A stretch of 64,000 nt of DNA from Paraburkholderia fungorum (GCF_902833645.1 NZ_CADFGE010000008.1:310001-374000), one strand, 5' to 3'. Positions 7,685 to 16,959 are shown, counted from the first letter of the stretch. Made by a program: numbers and translations. The notes: a model not told the origin generated them from the letters alone.

Positions 7685-8965
7685 TCACGCGTCGAGCTTC
7701 GCGGGCGTCATGCGCGGCGTCAGCATCTGCATGACGCCAAGCGCGACGAGATAGGCGAGCGCGCCGATCGCGAACAGTACCCAGTAGTGGCCCGTGCGTT
7801 GCAGGACCTGTCCGATCACTTCCGAGAACAGCACCGCGCCGATCGAGCCCGCCATCCCGCCGACCCCCACAACCGCGCCCAGCGCGCGCTTCGGAAAGAG
7901 ATCGGACGCGGTGGTGAAAAGATTCGCGGACCAGCCTTGATGTGCGGCTGCGGCCAGTCCGACGATCGCGACGGCGCCCCACAGGTTATCGACTTGGGAG
8001 ACGAACGCGATCGGCAGCACGCAGCACGCGCAGATCAGCATCGCTGTCTTGCGCGCGGCGTTCACGCTCCACCCGGAACGCAAGAGCGCCGAAGAGAGCC
8101 AGCCGCCGCCGATACTGCCGACGGTCGTCATCGCATAGATGCAGACGAGCGGCAGGCCGATGTGCTGCATGTCCATGCCGCGCGACTCGTTAAGCCACTT
8201 CGGTAGCCAGAACAGATAGAACCACCACACCGGGTCAGTCAGGAACTTGCCGATCAGGAACGCCCACGTCTCGCGCTTTCGGATCAACGCGCCCCAGCCC
8301 GGCGCGCGGGCGTTCACGTTGACGGCATCGAGCGTCTCGGCCTCGTCCTGTCCGCCCTCCACCGAACTCGTGTCTGCGGACCGGTAGAGCGCGAGCCATA
8401 CGGCCAGCCAGACGAGGCCCACCGCCCCGATGATCACGAACGCCGCACGCCAGCCGAACGCCAGCGCAAGCGGCGGGATGATTGCGGGCGCGAACACTGC
8501 GCCGATATTCGCGCCAGAGTTGAAGATGCCGGTCGCAAGCGCACGCTCGCGCCGCGGAAACCATTCTGCCGTCGTCTTGATGGCAGCCGGAAAGTTACCC
8601 CCCTCGCCGATGCCAAGCAGCGCACCAACTATGGCGAAGCCGGCCACCGAGCCGACCGCCGCATGCAACACCGCAGCCGTGCTCCAGATCAGCATCGCAA
8701 GCGCGTATGAAATGCGCGTGCCCAGCCAGTCGACGATCCGGCCGAAGCACAGAAGGCCGACCGCGTAGAACGCCGAGAAGGCGATCACGATGCGGCCGTA
8801 TTGCACCTGGGTCCAGCCAATGTCGTGCTGCAGCACCGGCGCGAGCAGACCGAGAATCTGGCGGTCCATGTAGTTGATTACGGTGGCGAAGAAAAGGAGC
8901 GCGCAGACCGTCCAGCGGTAACGGCTAGCGGCGGTGCGCGCGGGTCTGATAACGGCGGAATGCAT
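7685..8965 (-). CDS. MFS transporter, hexuronate (ExuT/ACS)-type
   Basis: This 426-residue carrier has the features of the anion:cation symporter branch of the MFS. There is the N-terminal FFATVINYMDRQ segment, the loop 2-3 motif GRIVDWLGTR, a GIGEGGNFPAAIKTTAEWFPRRERALATGI signature, and about 12 hydrophobic segments in two halves joined by a polar loop near residues 205-235. This signature is shared by hexuronate, galactarate and glucarate permeases. With udh and the LacI gene beside it, D-glucuronate or D-galacturonate import by proton symport is the likely role. The start ATG at 8965 follows CGGAGA. A LacI-type operator lies at 9086-9097. Confidence 0.85.
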   Translation of the reverse strand: MHSAVIRPARTAASRYRWTVCALLFFATVINYMDRQILGLLAPVLQHDIGWTQVQYGRIVIAFSAFYAVGLLCFGRIVDWLGTRISYALAMLIWSTAAVLHAAVGSVAGFAIVGALLGIGEGGNFPAAIKTTAEWFPRRERALATGIFNSGANIGAVFAPAIIPPLALAFGWRAAFVIIGAVGLVWLAVWLALYRSADTSSVEGGQDEAETLDAVNVNARAPGWGALIRKRETWAFLIGKFLTDPVWWFYLFWLPKWLNESRGMDMQHIGLPLVCIYAMTTVGSIGGGWLSSALLRSGWSVNAARKTAMLICACCVLPIAFVSQVDNLWGAVAIVGLAAAAHQGWSANLFTTASDLFPKRALGAVVGVGGMAGSIGAVLFSEVIGQVLQRTGHYWVLFAIGALAYLVALGVMQMLTPRMTPAKLDA

Positions 8966-9321
8966 GTAAGTCTCCGTTGCGCGGCGGCGTTCGTCGCGTC
9001 GCGCTATGTGTCATTGAAGGCAGGGAGCGCCGAGGGTCGCTATGCGCCGCAGCAGGTGCGCCAAGTCACGGGCACGTCAATTTAGGAAAACGTTTTTCTA
9101 GGATAGAAGCATTGTGACTCTCTGTCTAGTCCTTGGTTTACCTGGTCTTGTGCTCTGCAATCCAATGGTGGGACCATCTAGCCCCGAAGTAGGGTTAATC
9201 GTTTTCGTTCATATGCGTAGCGGCCTCTCGGCAGGTCGAGACGGCGCGGAGGTCAGGCGGACTGGCGGGACGCGGGTCCGTCGTCTTTCAGCATCGATCC
9301 ACTTACAATCAGGAGACAAAA
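8966..9321. promoter_or_regulatory. 356-base divergent promoter region, MFS carrier / lipoprotein
   Basis: This gap separates the MFS gene (minus) and the large lipoprotein gene (plus). It holds the LacI-type operator at 9086-9097 and otherwise no gene. Because the operator lies between divergent starts, it could control both. Confidence 0.5.
9086..9097. promoter_or_regulatory. LacI-type operator between MFS and lipoprotein genes
   Basis: GAAAACGTTTTT matches the udh operator in 11 of 12 positions. It is 121 bases upstream of the MFS start and 225 bases upstream of the lipoprotein start. Confidence 0.65.
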
Positions 9322-11472
9322 ATGCATTCGTCAAGAAAATCAGCCGTTATTTTCGCGGCCAGTACACTGACGTTCCTTCTCGTCAGTGCCTGCGGAGGCG
9401 GCCTGAACGATGGTCCGAAAAGTCCAGTTTCTTCTGCGTCGACCGTGTCTCTCCACGGAATCGTTTATGGAGCGACGGATACGAGCGTCCCGCCAGGAGC
9501 AGGCGTGTCTATAACCATGATGGGGCAGATGAGAGCGCTCTTTGATCTCATCAGGAAAGCGCCTGATTTCACACAGGTGGTGATGGACCTGGGCGACGGC
9601 AGTCCGGTCCATGTACTCGATACGAACACGGGCGATAAATTTCTTCCAGGCAAACTGGCGCTCGGCCTGTCGTACATATTGATCGATATGAAAGCGAAAG
9701 GGGATCCTAAATACGCGGATTACCTCGCGACGTATCAAAAGATAACAACCGCGATGATGACGCAGACAAGCGGCGCGAATTACACGTATGCGAATACATC
9801 CTGGGGCGAGTACTACTACCTCGTTGCGCTTAATAATTTCAAAGCGCATGGCATGCTCAACGAGGTCTTCAGCGACGCAATGCTCGCTACCCTTCAAAAT
9901 CGCCTGAACTTCTGCGATATGTTTGGCGCCGATGCAAGCGGCTTGAAGAATACGTGCCCCGCCACAGGTACGCCGATCGACGTTGCATCGCTTAATACCG
10001 CTCAAAACTACTATGCGGTTTCTTACGGTATTGCGGGACTAAGACAAAAACTGGGATGGAGCAATCCGACTTTCTCTTCCGCCACCGACCCGGCTGTGGC
10101 ATCGATGGGTGCGCGGGACGCGCTTCTGTACACACTCACGAATCACATTCGGAAAGACTCGTCCGGCGGTTTTTCCGACGAGGCCTCGAACACCCATACG
10201 ACCTATTATGATCAGGCACGCTTCGATCGGTACAGCACGTTGCTAATTGGCGAAGTCGTTGAACGAACTTTCGAAATGGGCAATGAGGCGAATCTCACGC
10301 CCGAATTGAAATCCTATCTGCGCAAGTCAGTCGACCTCATTCTTCCGCAGCTCAACGCAGATGGCCAGGGTTTCAATTATGGCAGGTCCATCGGGCCGTA
10401 CGGGGACTCCGCCTTTATGGAAATCCTGACTGCTGCGGCAAATGCCGGCGTACTGTCCGCTCAGGAGATGGAGGTGGCCTATTCGTTCATCTACAAGGCG
10501 GCCTATCGTTTCGACACGTTCTGGTACGACCCGACCTTGCCGACTCCATCCGTGAATATGTGGGTCAAGGGCCGCGGCACCGACGCGTATCGCGGCAAGC
10601 CTCGCGTGATGGGCGAGAATTTCAGCCTGCTGCACCAGTACATGTATGTGAACGCGTGGTGGGACAAGCTCGGTTTCAACGGCAAAGCGCCGATGTCCGA
10701 TGCCGACCTGCAAGCGTGGCTGAATACAAAACCGCATTACACGCTCACCTGGTACAACTTGCCCACCGATACCGCGCATCCGTATAGCGCCGCGCTCATC
10801 ACCGTGCGCGACGGCAAGCGGGTCATCAATCTGAATCTGAGCCAGGCGCCCGACTACAATTCGTACACGCCCTATTACCCGACGCCGTTCTCCGACAACC
10901 TGATTTACGGCACAACGGATCTGGGCTATGCGTTGCTGATTCCGCAAGTTTCCTATAACGGGAAAACCTACATTCCGGTCACGTATTATAAGAACCTGAA
11001 TGTTCAGGAAAACAACGGCCAGGTGGCCGTCTCTTTCGACACGACCAAGTTCCGGCAGGCCGTTAAGAATGCGACCTATGCCACGGATATCGACCTGCAG
11101 GTCCACACGGTTCTAACGTTTGGTCAAGGCACACTGACGCGAACCGATACGCTGAGTTCCGGGACGTTGACCGGCCCCATCGCGGTCGAGACAGACTTCA
11201 CGTCCTTTGCGGATTTCCCGAACACCACAGCGAATAGCGATGGATTTTCGGTTAAGTACGCTAATAGCAATGCGACCAGCTATGGCACGATGGGTTTTGA
11301 CGGTTGCGCCCTGTCTAACTTCGAAATGGCGGCTGGGGTAACCAATCCGTTGTCGACCACTCCGATCGGGCAGCTGCATTCGAACTTTGCCTGTACGACA
11401 CGCCCCTTCGCACTCAACGCGGGAAGTAGTCGTACGTTCAGCTGGACGCTGAAGTACGCCGTTTCAAATTGA
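9322..11472 (+). CDS. Large lipoprotein of unrecognised family, candidate polyuronate-active enzyme
   Basis: The 716-residue product has a lipoprotein signal with lipobox VSAC, giving a lipidated Cys at residue 24 followed by GGG. Residues about 60-470 are rich in helices with aromatic clusters (NTSWGEYYYL, TTYYDQARFDRYSTLL, ENFSLLHQYMY), as in alpha/alpha-toroid polysaccharide lyases. Residues about 480-716 look like beta-strands (YNGKTYIPVTYYKN, a C-terminal FSWTLKYAV), as in the beta-sandwich tail of such enzymes. CAGGAG precedes the ATG. Its position in a uronate locus, with a shared LacI-type operator upstream, points to surface or periplasmic cleavage of a uronate polymer. I recognise no named family; the enzymatic role is inference. 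Confidence 0.75.
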   Translation: MHSSRKSAVIFAASTLTFLLVSACGGGLNDGPKSPVSSASTVSLHGIVYGATDTSVPPGAGVSITMMGQMRALFDLIRKAPDFTQVVMDLGDGSPVHVLDTNTGDKFLPGKLALGLSYILIDMKAKGDPKYADYLATYQKITTAMMTQTSGANYTYANTSWGEYYYLVALNNFKAHGMLNEVFSDAMLATLQNRLNFCDMFGADASGLKNTCPATGTPIDVASLNTAQNYYAVSYGIAGLRQKLGWSNPTFSSATDPAVASMGARDALLYTLTNHIRKDSSGGFSDEASNTHTTYYDQARFDRYSTLLIGEVVERTFEMGNEANLTPELKSYLRKSVDLILPQLNADGQGFNYGRSIGPYGDSAFMEILTAAANAGVLSAQEMEVAYSFIYKAAYRFDTFWYDPTLPTPSVNMWVKGRGTDAYRGKPRVMGENFSLLHQYMYVNAWWDKLGFNGKAPMSDADLQAWLNTKPHYTLTWYNLPTDTAHPYSAALITVRDGKRVINLNLSQAPDYNSYTPYYPTPFSDNLIYGTTDLGYALLIPQVSYNGKTYIPVTYYKNLNVQENNGQVAVSFDTTKFRQAVKNATYATDIDLQVHTVLTFGQGTLTRTDTLSSGTLTGPIAVETDFTSFADFPNTTANSDGFSVKYANSNATSYGTMGFDGCALSNFEMAAGVTNPLSTTPIGQLHSNFACTTRPFALNAGSSRTFSWTLKYAVSN

Positions 11473-11484
11473 TCCTATGAAGTG

Positions 11485-11507
11485 CGCCGGCCTTTTAAGG
11501 GCCGGCG
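11485..11507. terminator. Hairpin after the lipoprotein gene
   Basis: An 8-bp perfect stem (CGCCGGCC at 11485-11492 and GGCCGGCG at 11500-11507) with a 7-base loop lies 12 bases past the stop. No T-tract follows, so it may stabilise the 3' end or stop transcription weakly. Confidence 0.5.
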
Positions 11508-11739
11508 TTGCCTCGCAAGGAAGTCTATGAGCTGAACTAGCTGTGCGGGTCGAAAAAAAACCCATCCAGACGGACGGCCCTCGTATTCGCACAACGTCTC
11601 GCGCCTCTGTGAACCGATTGCCTGTCGGCCGAACCTCGGCTTGCCTTTACCCCTGGGATACGCGACATTTCTGGAATCGCCTGTAGCGAAGCAGAACACC
11701 CTGATCCAAGCCCGTTCGCAACCTCTGCATCCAGGAACA

Positions 11740-12627
11740 ATGCGCATCCCACCACTAAAAGCCATCATCGCGTTCGAGAGTGTCGCCCGCACGAAGAGCG
11801 TCAATCGGGCGGCCGATGAATTAGGGTTAACGCCATCCGCGGTCAGCCATCAGATTGCCAACCTCGAATCCATCGTGGGAAGGCCCTTGTTCACAAGACT
11901 GGGACGGGGGCTGGTTTTGACGCCCACGGGTCAGCAATATCTGGCCGATGTCACCGGATCGCTCGCCGACCTGAGCCGCGCGACGGAACGCGCATCGAGC
12001 CAATCGGGTGTCGAGATACTTCGCATTCACTCGAGTCCCAGCTTTGGGTTGATGTGGCTGCTGCCGCGGCTGGCTTTGTTCCAGGAAGCGAACGGCGACA
12101 TTCAGTTGAATCTCGCATGCTCATATGAGGATGTATCGTTCACCTCCGGCTTCTATGACGTCGACGTCCGGCATGGCTACGCTCATTGGACCGATGGCGA
12201 GATCAAAACGCTACGCAACGAGTTCATCGCGCCTCTTGCGTCGGAGGAATACCTGAGAAGACACCCGGTGCGTGCCCCCGAGGATCTGCTCGAGCGGCGC
12301 CTGATCTTCTCGGAGACGCCTCTCGTTCAGTGGAAGCAATGGTTCGGCAAGTTCGGCGTCGCGGTGTCGCCCAAGGCATACGATTTCGCGTTCGACCGCT
12401 CGTACATGTCGCTCGAAGCCGCGGCGTTGGGACACGGCGTCGCGCTGGAAAGCACGATGCTCGCATCGGTCCACCTCAAGCGCGGTTCGCTCGTACCGGT
12501 CTTCGATCGCACGTATGCGGTCGAAGTCGGGGCCCATCACCTCGTTTACCCTTCCCAGAACGCGGACTTGCCGCGCGTGGCCAAGTTTTTGACCTGGGTC
12601 GAGCAGGAGATCAGCCGCAACACCTGA
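11740..12627 (+). CDS. LysR-family regulator (GcvA-like)
   Basis: This is a 295-residue LysR protein. The N-terminal HTH reads LKAIIAFESVARTKSVNRAA then LGLTPSAVSHQIANLE, and the effector domain follows (residues about 90-290). An in-frame opening exists from 11641, but the ATG at 11740 has AGGA six bases upstream and gives the canonical N-terminus. It is co-oriented with and about 100 bases before the SDR-MFS-transketolase genes and probably activates them. The inducer is unknown. Confidence 0.88.
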   Translation: MRIPPLKAIIAFESVARTKSVNRAADELGLTPSAVSHQIANLESIVGRPLFTRLGRGLVLTPTGQQYLADVTGSLADLSRATERASSQSGVEILRIHSSPSFGLMWLLPRLALFQEANGDIQLNLACSYEDVSFTSGFYDVDVRHGYAHWTDGEIKTLRNEFIAPLASEEYLRRHPVRAPEDLLERRLIFSETPLVQWKQWFGKFGVAVSPKAYDFAFDRSYMSLEAAALGHGVALESTMLASVHLKRGSLVPVFDRTYAVEVGAHHLVYPSQNADLPRVAKFLTWVEQEISRNT

Positions 12628-12723
12628 AAATTCTTCAGCAATAGTTGAGCCGAACTGCATTGATCGAGATGGTTGAAGCGCTGAAACTGCGTCTACCAAC
12701 TAACGTGATCGATGGAGACAAAC

Positions 12724-13473
12724 ATGTTGCTCGACAGCCAAGTAGTAATCGTAACCGGCGCAGCCTCGCCGCGTGGCATTGGCAAGGCAACCGCAAAAGC
12801 GCTTGCTGCGCAAGGCGCGCGGGTGGTGATTCTAGACCTTCGCAAGGAAGACGCAGAGAGTGCCGCGCGTGAACTCGGCGAAGAACACTTCGGCCTCGCC
12901 TGCGATGTGACCGATAAGGCCGCATGCATGGCTGCCGCCAAGGCGGTCATCGAAAGGTACGGCCGTGTCGATGGTCTTATCAACAACGCAGGTATCACCC
13001 AGCCGTTGAAGACAATGGACATCGGAGCCGACAACTTCGATGCGGTCATCGACGTGAACCTGCGCGGCACGCTCTACATGTCGCAAGCGGTTATTCCGCA
13101 AATGAGAGCGCAAAAGAGCGGCAGCATTGTCTGCATGTCATCCGTGTCCGCGCAACGCGGCGGAGGCATCTTCGGCGGACCTCATTACAGCGCTGCAAAA
13201 GCGGGCGTACTCGGTCTCGCGCGTGCCATGGCGCGCGAACTCGGGGCGGACAACATCCGCGTCAACTCGATCACACCGGGCCTGATTCAGACCGATATCA
13301 CCGGAGACAAGCTCACGACGGAGATGCGCGCCGACATCATCAAGGGCATCCCGCTCGGCCGACTCGGCGATGCGGCCGACGTCGCGAACGCCTGCCTGTT
13401 CCTCTCGAGCGATCTGTCGGCCTATCTGACCGGCATCACGCTCGACGTCAACGGCGGCATGTTAATCCACTAA
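12724..13473 (+). CDS. SDR-family NAD(P)-dependent oxidoreductase
   Basis: This 249-residue classical SDR has the cofactor motif TGAASPRGIG at 11-20, NNAG at 87-90, catalytic Ser near 140 and YSAAK at 155-159. The ATG at 12724 is preferred over the one at 12712 because a GGAG site sits between them at proper spacing. It heads a run of SDR, MFS and split transketolase genes behind a LysR regulator. The set suggests oxidation of an imported polyol or sugar to a ketose that the transketolase then cleaves. The substrate is not evident. Confidence 0.88.
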   Translation: MLLDSQVVIVTGAASPRGIGKATAKALAAQGARVVILDLRKEDAESAARELGEEHFGLACDVTDKAACMAAAKAVIERYGRVDGLINNAGITQPLKTMDIGADNFDAVIDVNLRGTLYMSQAVIPQMRAQKSGSIVCMSSVSAQRGGGIFGGPHYSAAKAGVLGLARAMARELGADNIRVNSITPGLIQTDITGDKLTTEMRADIIKGIPLGRLGDAADVANACLFLSSDLSAYLTGITLDVNGGMLIH

Positions 13474-13598
13474 GCGCAACATCCGTCGCGATTGCGGCGG
13501 ATGAGTCAATGCACCCGGCGGTAAAAGCCGGGGCAATATGGCCGCAATCATCTTGCATGGGGCCAGACTAAGAGCTTTGCATGGGATGCAGAGTAAGC

Positions 13599-13648
13599 GC
13601 TAAAGCGCGAACTCTGATCGACAGCTAAAGCGCTAACTCTGGCCGACA
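13599..13648 (+). repeat. Two tandem 25-base units before the MFS gene
   Basis: Two adjacent units (13599-13623 and 13624-13648) both begin GCTAAAGCGC and end CGACA, and match at 22 of 25 positions. They lie in the 185-base gap between the SDR and the MFS gene and end at the ribosome binding site GGAGAC. They may be a regulator-binding array or an mRNA element. No function is known to me. Confidence 0.75.
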
Positions 13649-13658
13649 GGAGACAACC

Positions 13659-14987
13659 ATGAAAACGAAAGCCGCTGCGCCGTCTATGACGGGCGATGTC
13701 ACATCGCTTGCCGATCCGGCGAGCTTCGAATCAAAAACGTATGCGAAGGTGGGACGGCGCTTGATACCGTTCCTGATGCTGTGCTATCTGGGCGCTTATC
13801 TCGATCGGGTCAACGTGGGCTTCGCGAAACTGCAGATGCTCAACGACCTGCGATTCAGCGAAACCGTGTATGGCTTCGGCGCCGGCATTTTCTTCCTCGG
13901 TTATTTTCTCTTCGAGGTACCGAGTAATCTCATGTTGCACAAAGTGGGCGCGCGAAACTGGCTCGCTCGCATCATGCTGACGTGGGCGGTGATCTCGGCC
14001 TCCTTTGTCTTCGTCAAGTCGCCGACCACCTTCTATGTCCTGCGCTTTCTATTGGGCGTGGCCGAGGCAGGGTTCGCGCCAGGCGTCATCCTGTATCTGA
14101 CTTACTGGTTTCCGTCTGCGCGGCGCGCCAAGGCGCTCTCCCTCTTCTTCATGGCGATTCCGCTGGCCGGCATTGTCGGCGGGCCGCTGTCCGGTTACAT
14201 CCTGCATGCATTCCAGGGCGTACACGGTCTCGCTGGCTGGAAGTGGCTGTTCATCCTCGAAGCGCTGCCGTCGCTGCTCCTTGGCGTCGCCATCCTGCTC
14301 TACCTCGACAACGGTATCGCTGCCGCAAAATGGCTCACTGATCAGGAGAAGGCGCTCCTCGCACGCAACGTGGCGAACGACAACGCCCACAAGATCGCCC
14401 ATGTGTCGATCAGATCTTTCATCGGCGATCGTCGTCTGTGGTTGATGGCTGCCATCTACTTCTGCGTCGTGCTCGGTCAGTATGGGCTGACGTTCTGGCT
14501 GCCGACGATCATCCGCAAGTCCGGCGTGGCCGACCCGCTGTGGGTAGGCATCTTTACGGCCGTACCGTACCTGTGCGCCATCATTGCGCTGCCGCTGGTG
14601 GGCGCGAGCGCTGACCGCCACCGTGAGCGTCGTCTGCATCTTGCGATCCCGATGCTCGTCTCGGCAGCAGGCTTTGCAACGCTTCCGATGCTGGGCGGAG
14701 TCGGCGCGTCGCTGGTGTGTGTCAGCGTGGCCGCCGCCGGCATCCTCGCCTCGTCGTCGCAGTTCTGGTCACTGCCGACCGCGCTTCTCGGCGGCATGTC
14801 CGCCGCGGCGGGTATCGCCGCGGTGAACTGTTTCGCCAATCTCGCAGGCTTCTTCTCGCCTGCCATCGTGGGCTGGTTGAACGACCTGACCGGTAAATCG
14901 ACGGCCGGGCTCATCTTTATCTCTGTGGCGATCGTCATGGGTGCCGCGCTTGTGTTCCTCGTGCCAGCCAAATCCGTCAATCGCTGA
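13659..14987 (+). CDS. MFS transporter, anion:cation symporter family
   Basis: The 442-residue carrier has 12 predicted membrane segments. Family features are RRLIPFLMLCYLGAYLDRVN at the first helix, GFGAGIFFLGYFLFEVPSN and RFLLGVAEAGFAPGVILYLT, typical of the tartrate/4-hydroxyphenylacetate/galactonate branch. It should import an organic acid or sugar acid with protons across the inner membrane. It lies between an SDR and a split transketolase, so it probably imports the substrate of that pathway. GGAGAC precedes the ATG. Confidence 0.88.
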   Translation: MKTKAAAPSMTGDVTSLADPASFESKTYAKVGRRLIPFLMLCYLGAYLDRVNVGFAKLQMLNDLRFSETVYGFGAGIFFLGYFLFEVPSNLMLHKVGARNWLARIMLTWAVISASFVFVKSPTTFYVLRFLLGVAEAGFAPGVILYLTYWFPSARRAKALSLFFMAIPLAGIVGGPLSGYILHAFQGVHGLAGWKWLFILEALPSLLLGVAILLYLDNGIAAAKWLTDQEKALLARNVANDNAHKIAHVSIRSFIGDRRLWLMAAIYFCVVLGQYGLTFWLPTIIRKSGVADPLWVGIFTAVPYLCAIIALPLVGASADRHRERRLHLAIPMLVSAAGFATLPMLGGVGASLVCVSVAAAGILASSSQFWSLPTALLGGMSAAAGIAAVNCFANLAGFFSPAIVGWLNDLTGKSTAGLIFISVAIVMGAALVFLVPAKSVNR

Positions 14988-15030
14988 CACCGTTTGCCGC
15001 AAAGACTCATTTTTCAATCAAGGAGACATC

Positions 15031-15873
15031 ATGAACAGTCCGTCATCAGATGCGGTGACGCTCGCCGAGCGCGCCTATCGGATTCGCAGAAACGCCTTGC
15101 TGATGGGCGAAGTGCAGGGCCAGGGCTATATCGGCCAGGCACTTGATATCGCCGATGTACTCGCGGTTGCCTACTTCGGTGCGATGCGTTACCAACCCGA
15201 CAACCCCGACTGGGAAGGCCGCGACCGCTTCCTGCTGTCCAACGGCCACTACGCGATCGCGCTTTACGCCGCGCTTTTCGAAGCCGGCTTCCTGCCCCCG
15301 GAAGAACTCGAAACCTACGGCAGCGACGACAGCCGGCTGCCGATGTCCGGTATGGCGAGCTACACGCCCGGCATGGAGATGTCCGGCGGCTCGCTCGGCC
15401 ACGGTCTCACGATCGCGGTGGGCCGCTGCCTGGGACTGAAGCGCAAGGGCTCAAACGCCTTCGTCTACACGCTCTTCTCCGACGGTGAACTCGATGAAGG
15501 CGCGATCTGGGAGGGCCTGATGTCGGCCGCTCACTGGAAGCTGGACAACCTGATCGCCATGGTGGACGTCAATAACCAGCAAGCAGATGGTCCCTCCTCG
15601 AAGATCATGGCGTTCGAGCCGCTCGTCGAGAAGCTCGAAGCATTTGGCTGGTTCACGCAGCGCGTGGACGGCAACGATATTGACGCGGTGAAAGCGGCCT
15701 TCGATGCTGCACGCAATCATCCGAAGGAGCAGCCACGGATTATCGTTTGCGATACCCGCATGGGCTGCGGCGTGCCGTTTCTCGAAGAACGGGAAAAGAA
15801 CCATTTCATCCGCGTCGATGCCCACGAGTGGCAACTGGCGCTCGCAGCACTCGAAGCAGGGAGACAAGCATGA
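15031..15873 (+). CDS. Transketolase, N-terminal (thiamine-pyrophosphate) subunit
   Basis: The 280-residue protein is the N-terminal half of a split transketolase. It holds SNGHYAIALYAAL (substrate and TPP pocket, 70-82), GGSLGHGL at 119-126, and the TPP/magnesium motif SDGELDEG followed by DVNN (150-182). The ATG at 15031 has an AAGGAGACA site. The stop overlaps the start of the C-terminal subunit gene by ATGA, which implies coupled translation and a two-subunit complex. Split transketolases often act on unusual ketose phosphates or ketoses rather than in the pentose phosphate pathway. Confidence 0.92.
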   Translation: MNSPSSDAVTLAERAYRIRRNALLMGEVQGQGYIGQALDIADVLAVAYFGAMRYQPDNPDWEGRDRFLLSNGHYAIALYAALFEAGFLPPEELETYGSDDSRLPMSGMASYTPGMEMSGGSLGHGLTIAVGRCLGLKRKGSNAFVYTLFSDGELDEGAIWEGLMSAAHWKLDNLIAMVDVNNQQADGPSSKIMAFEPLVEKLEAFGWFTQRVDGNDIDAVKAAFDAARNHPKEQPRIIVCDTRMGCGVPFLEEREKNHFIRVDAHEWQLALAALEAGRQA

Positions 15874-16874
15874 ACGACACCACTCTTACCGCGAAGCCGC
15901 GCCTGAAGACCTCGGCGATGATCGCTTCCATTGCCGGCGAAGGACAAGTCACGCGTTCGGCGCCGTTCGGCCATGCATTGGCCCAACTGGCCCGGGAGAA
16001 GAAGAACGTGATCGGCATGACGGCCGACCTCGGCAAGTACACCGACCTGCATATCTTCGGAAAGGAGTTTCCGGACCGCTACTATCAGATGGGCATGGCC
16101 GAGCAGTTGCTGATGGGCGCGGCCGCAGGTATGGCGCATGAAGGGGCGCAGCCGTTCGTCACGACGTACGCCGTATTCGCAACCCGTCGCGCGTATGACT
16201 TCATGCACCAGGCCATCGCAGAAGACAACCTCGACGTGAAGATCATCTGCGCGCTGCCTGGGCTAACGACCGGCTACGGTCCGAGCCATCAGGCAGCCGA
16301 AGATCTTGCGCTCATGCGCGCAATGCCGAACATGACGGTCATTGATCCGTGCGACGCACTCGATACCGAGCAGATGGTGTCCGCGATCGCCGCGCATAAC
16401 GGCCCGGTGTATGCGCGCCTTCTGCGTGGCAACGTTCCGGCCGTGCTAGACGAATACGACTATCAGTTCGAGCTGGGCAAGGCGAAGCTGCTTCGCGACG
16501 GCGCCGATGTGCTGATCATCTCGTCGGGCATCATGACCATGCGCTCGCTGGAGGTGGCGAAGTTGCTGGAAGCGGACAACGTGGGAGTTGGCTTACTGCA
16601 CGTCCCGACCATCAAGCCGCTCGACACTGAGACGATTTTGCGCGAAGCGCGGCGCACGGGTCGCATGGTGGTGGTCGCCGAGAATCACTCGGTGATCGGC
16701 GGCCTCGGCGAAGCGGTCGCGACCACGCTGCTCACGGCGGGCGTCACGCCGATGTACCGCCAAATCGCACTGCCCGATGAGTTTCTTGGTGCGGGCGCGC
16801 TGCCGACCTTGCACGATCGCTATGGCATCTCGACCAACGTCATGGCCGATACCATCAAGGGCTGGCTTCGATGA
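15870..16874 (+). CDS. Transketolase, C-terminal subunit
   Basis: The 334-residue partner contains the pyrimidine-binding domain (FPDRYYQMGMAEQLLMGAAAGMA, with the Glu that activates TPP) and a C-terminal transketolase domain (VLIISSGIMTMRSLEVAKLL). It overlaps the N-terminal subunit gene by four bases (ATGA). Together they should transfer a two-carbon ketol unit between sugars. It is the last gene of the SDR-MFS-transketolase run; a stem-loop follows at 16960. Confidence 0.92.
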   Translation: MNDTTLTAKPRLKTSAMIASIAGEGQVTRSAPFGHALAQLAREKKNVIGMTADLGKYTDLHIFGKEFPDRYYQMGMAEQLLMGAAAGMAHEGAQPFVTTYAVFATRRAYDFMHQAIAEDNLDVKIICALPGLTTGYGPSHQAAEDLALMRAMPNMTVIDPCDALDTEQMVSAIAAHNGPVYARLLRGNVPAVLDEYDYQFELGKAKLLRDGADVLIISSGIMTMRSLEVAKLLEADNVGVGLLHVPTIKPLDTETILREARRTGRMVVVAENHSVIGGLGEAVATTLLTAGVTPMYRQIALPDEFLGAGALPTLHDRYGISTNVMADTIKGWLR

Positions 16875-16959
16875 GCCCACGGTGTCATTCAGACGCAGCC
16901 GCACGGCGGACATCGCTCCGCCTGCGCGTGAAACGAGTCGTCTGCTAGTTTGAAAGGGG

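Noticed and set aside
6588..7982. 464-codon minus-strand frame opposite the LacI gene
   Set aside because: It is Arg/Asp/His-rich with no domain and runs antisense to a clear LacI protein; a shadow of GC-rich codon use.
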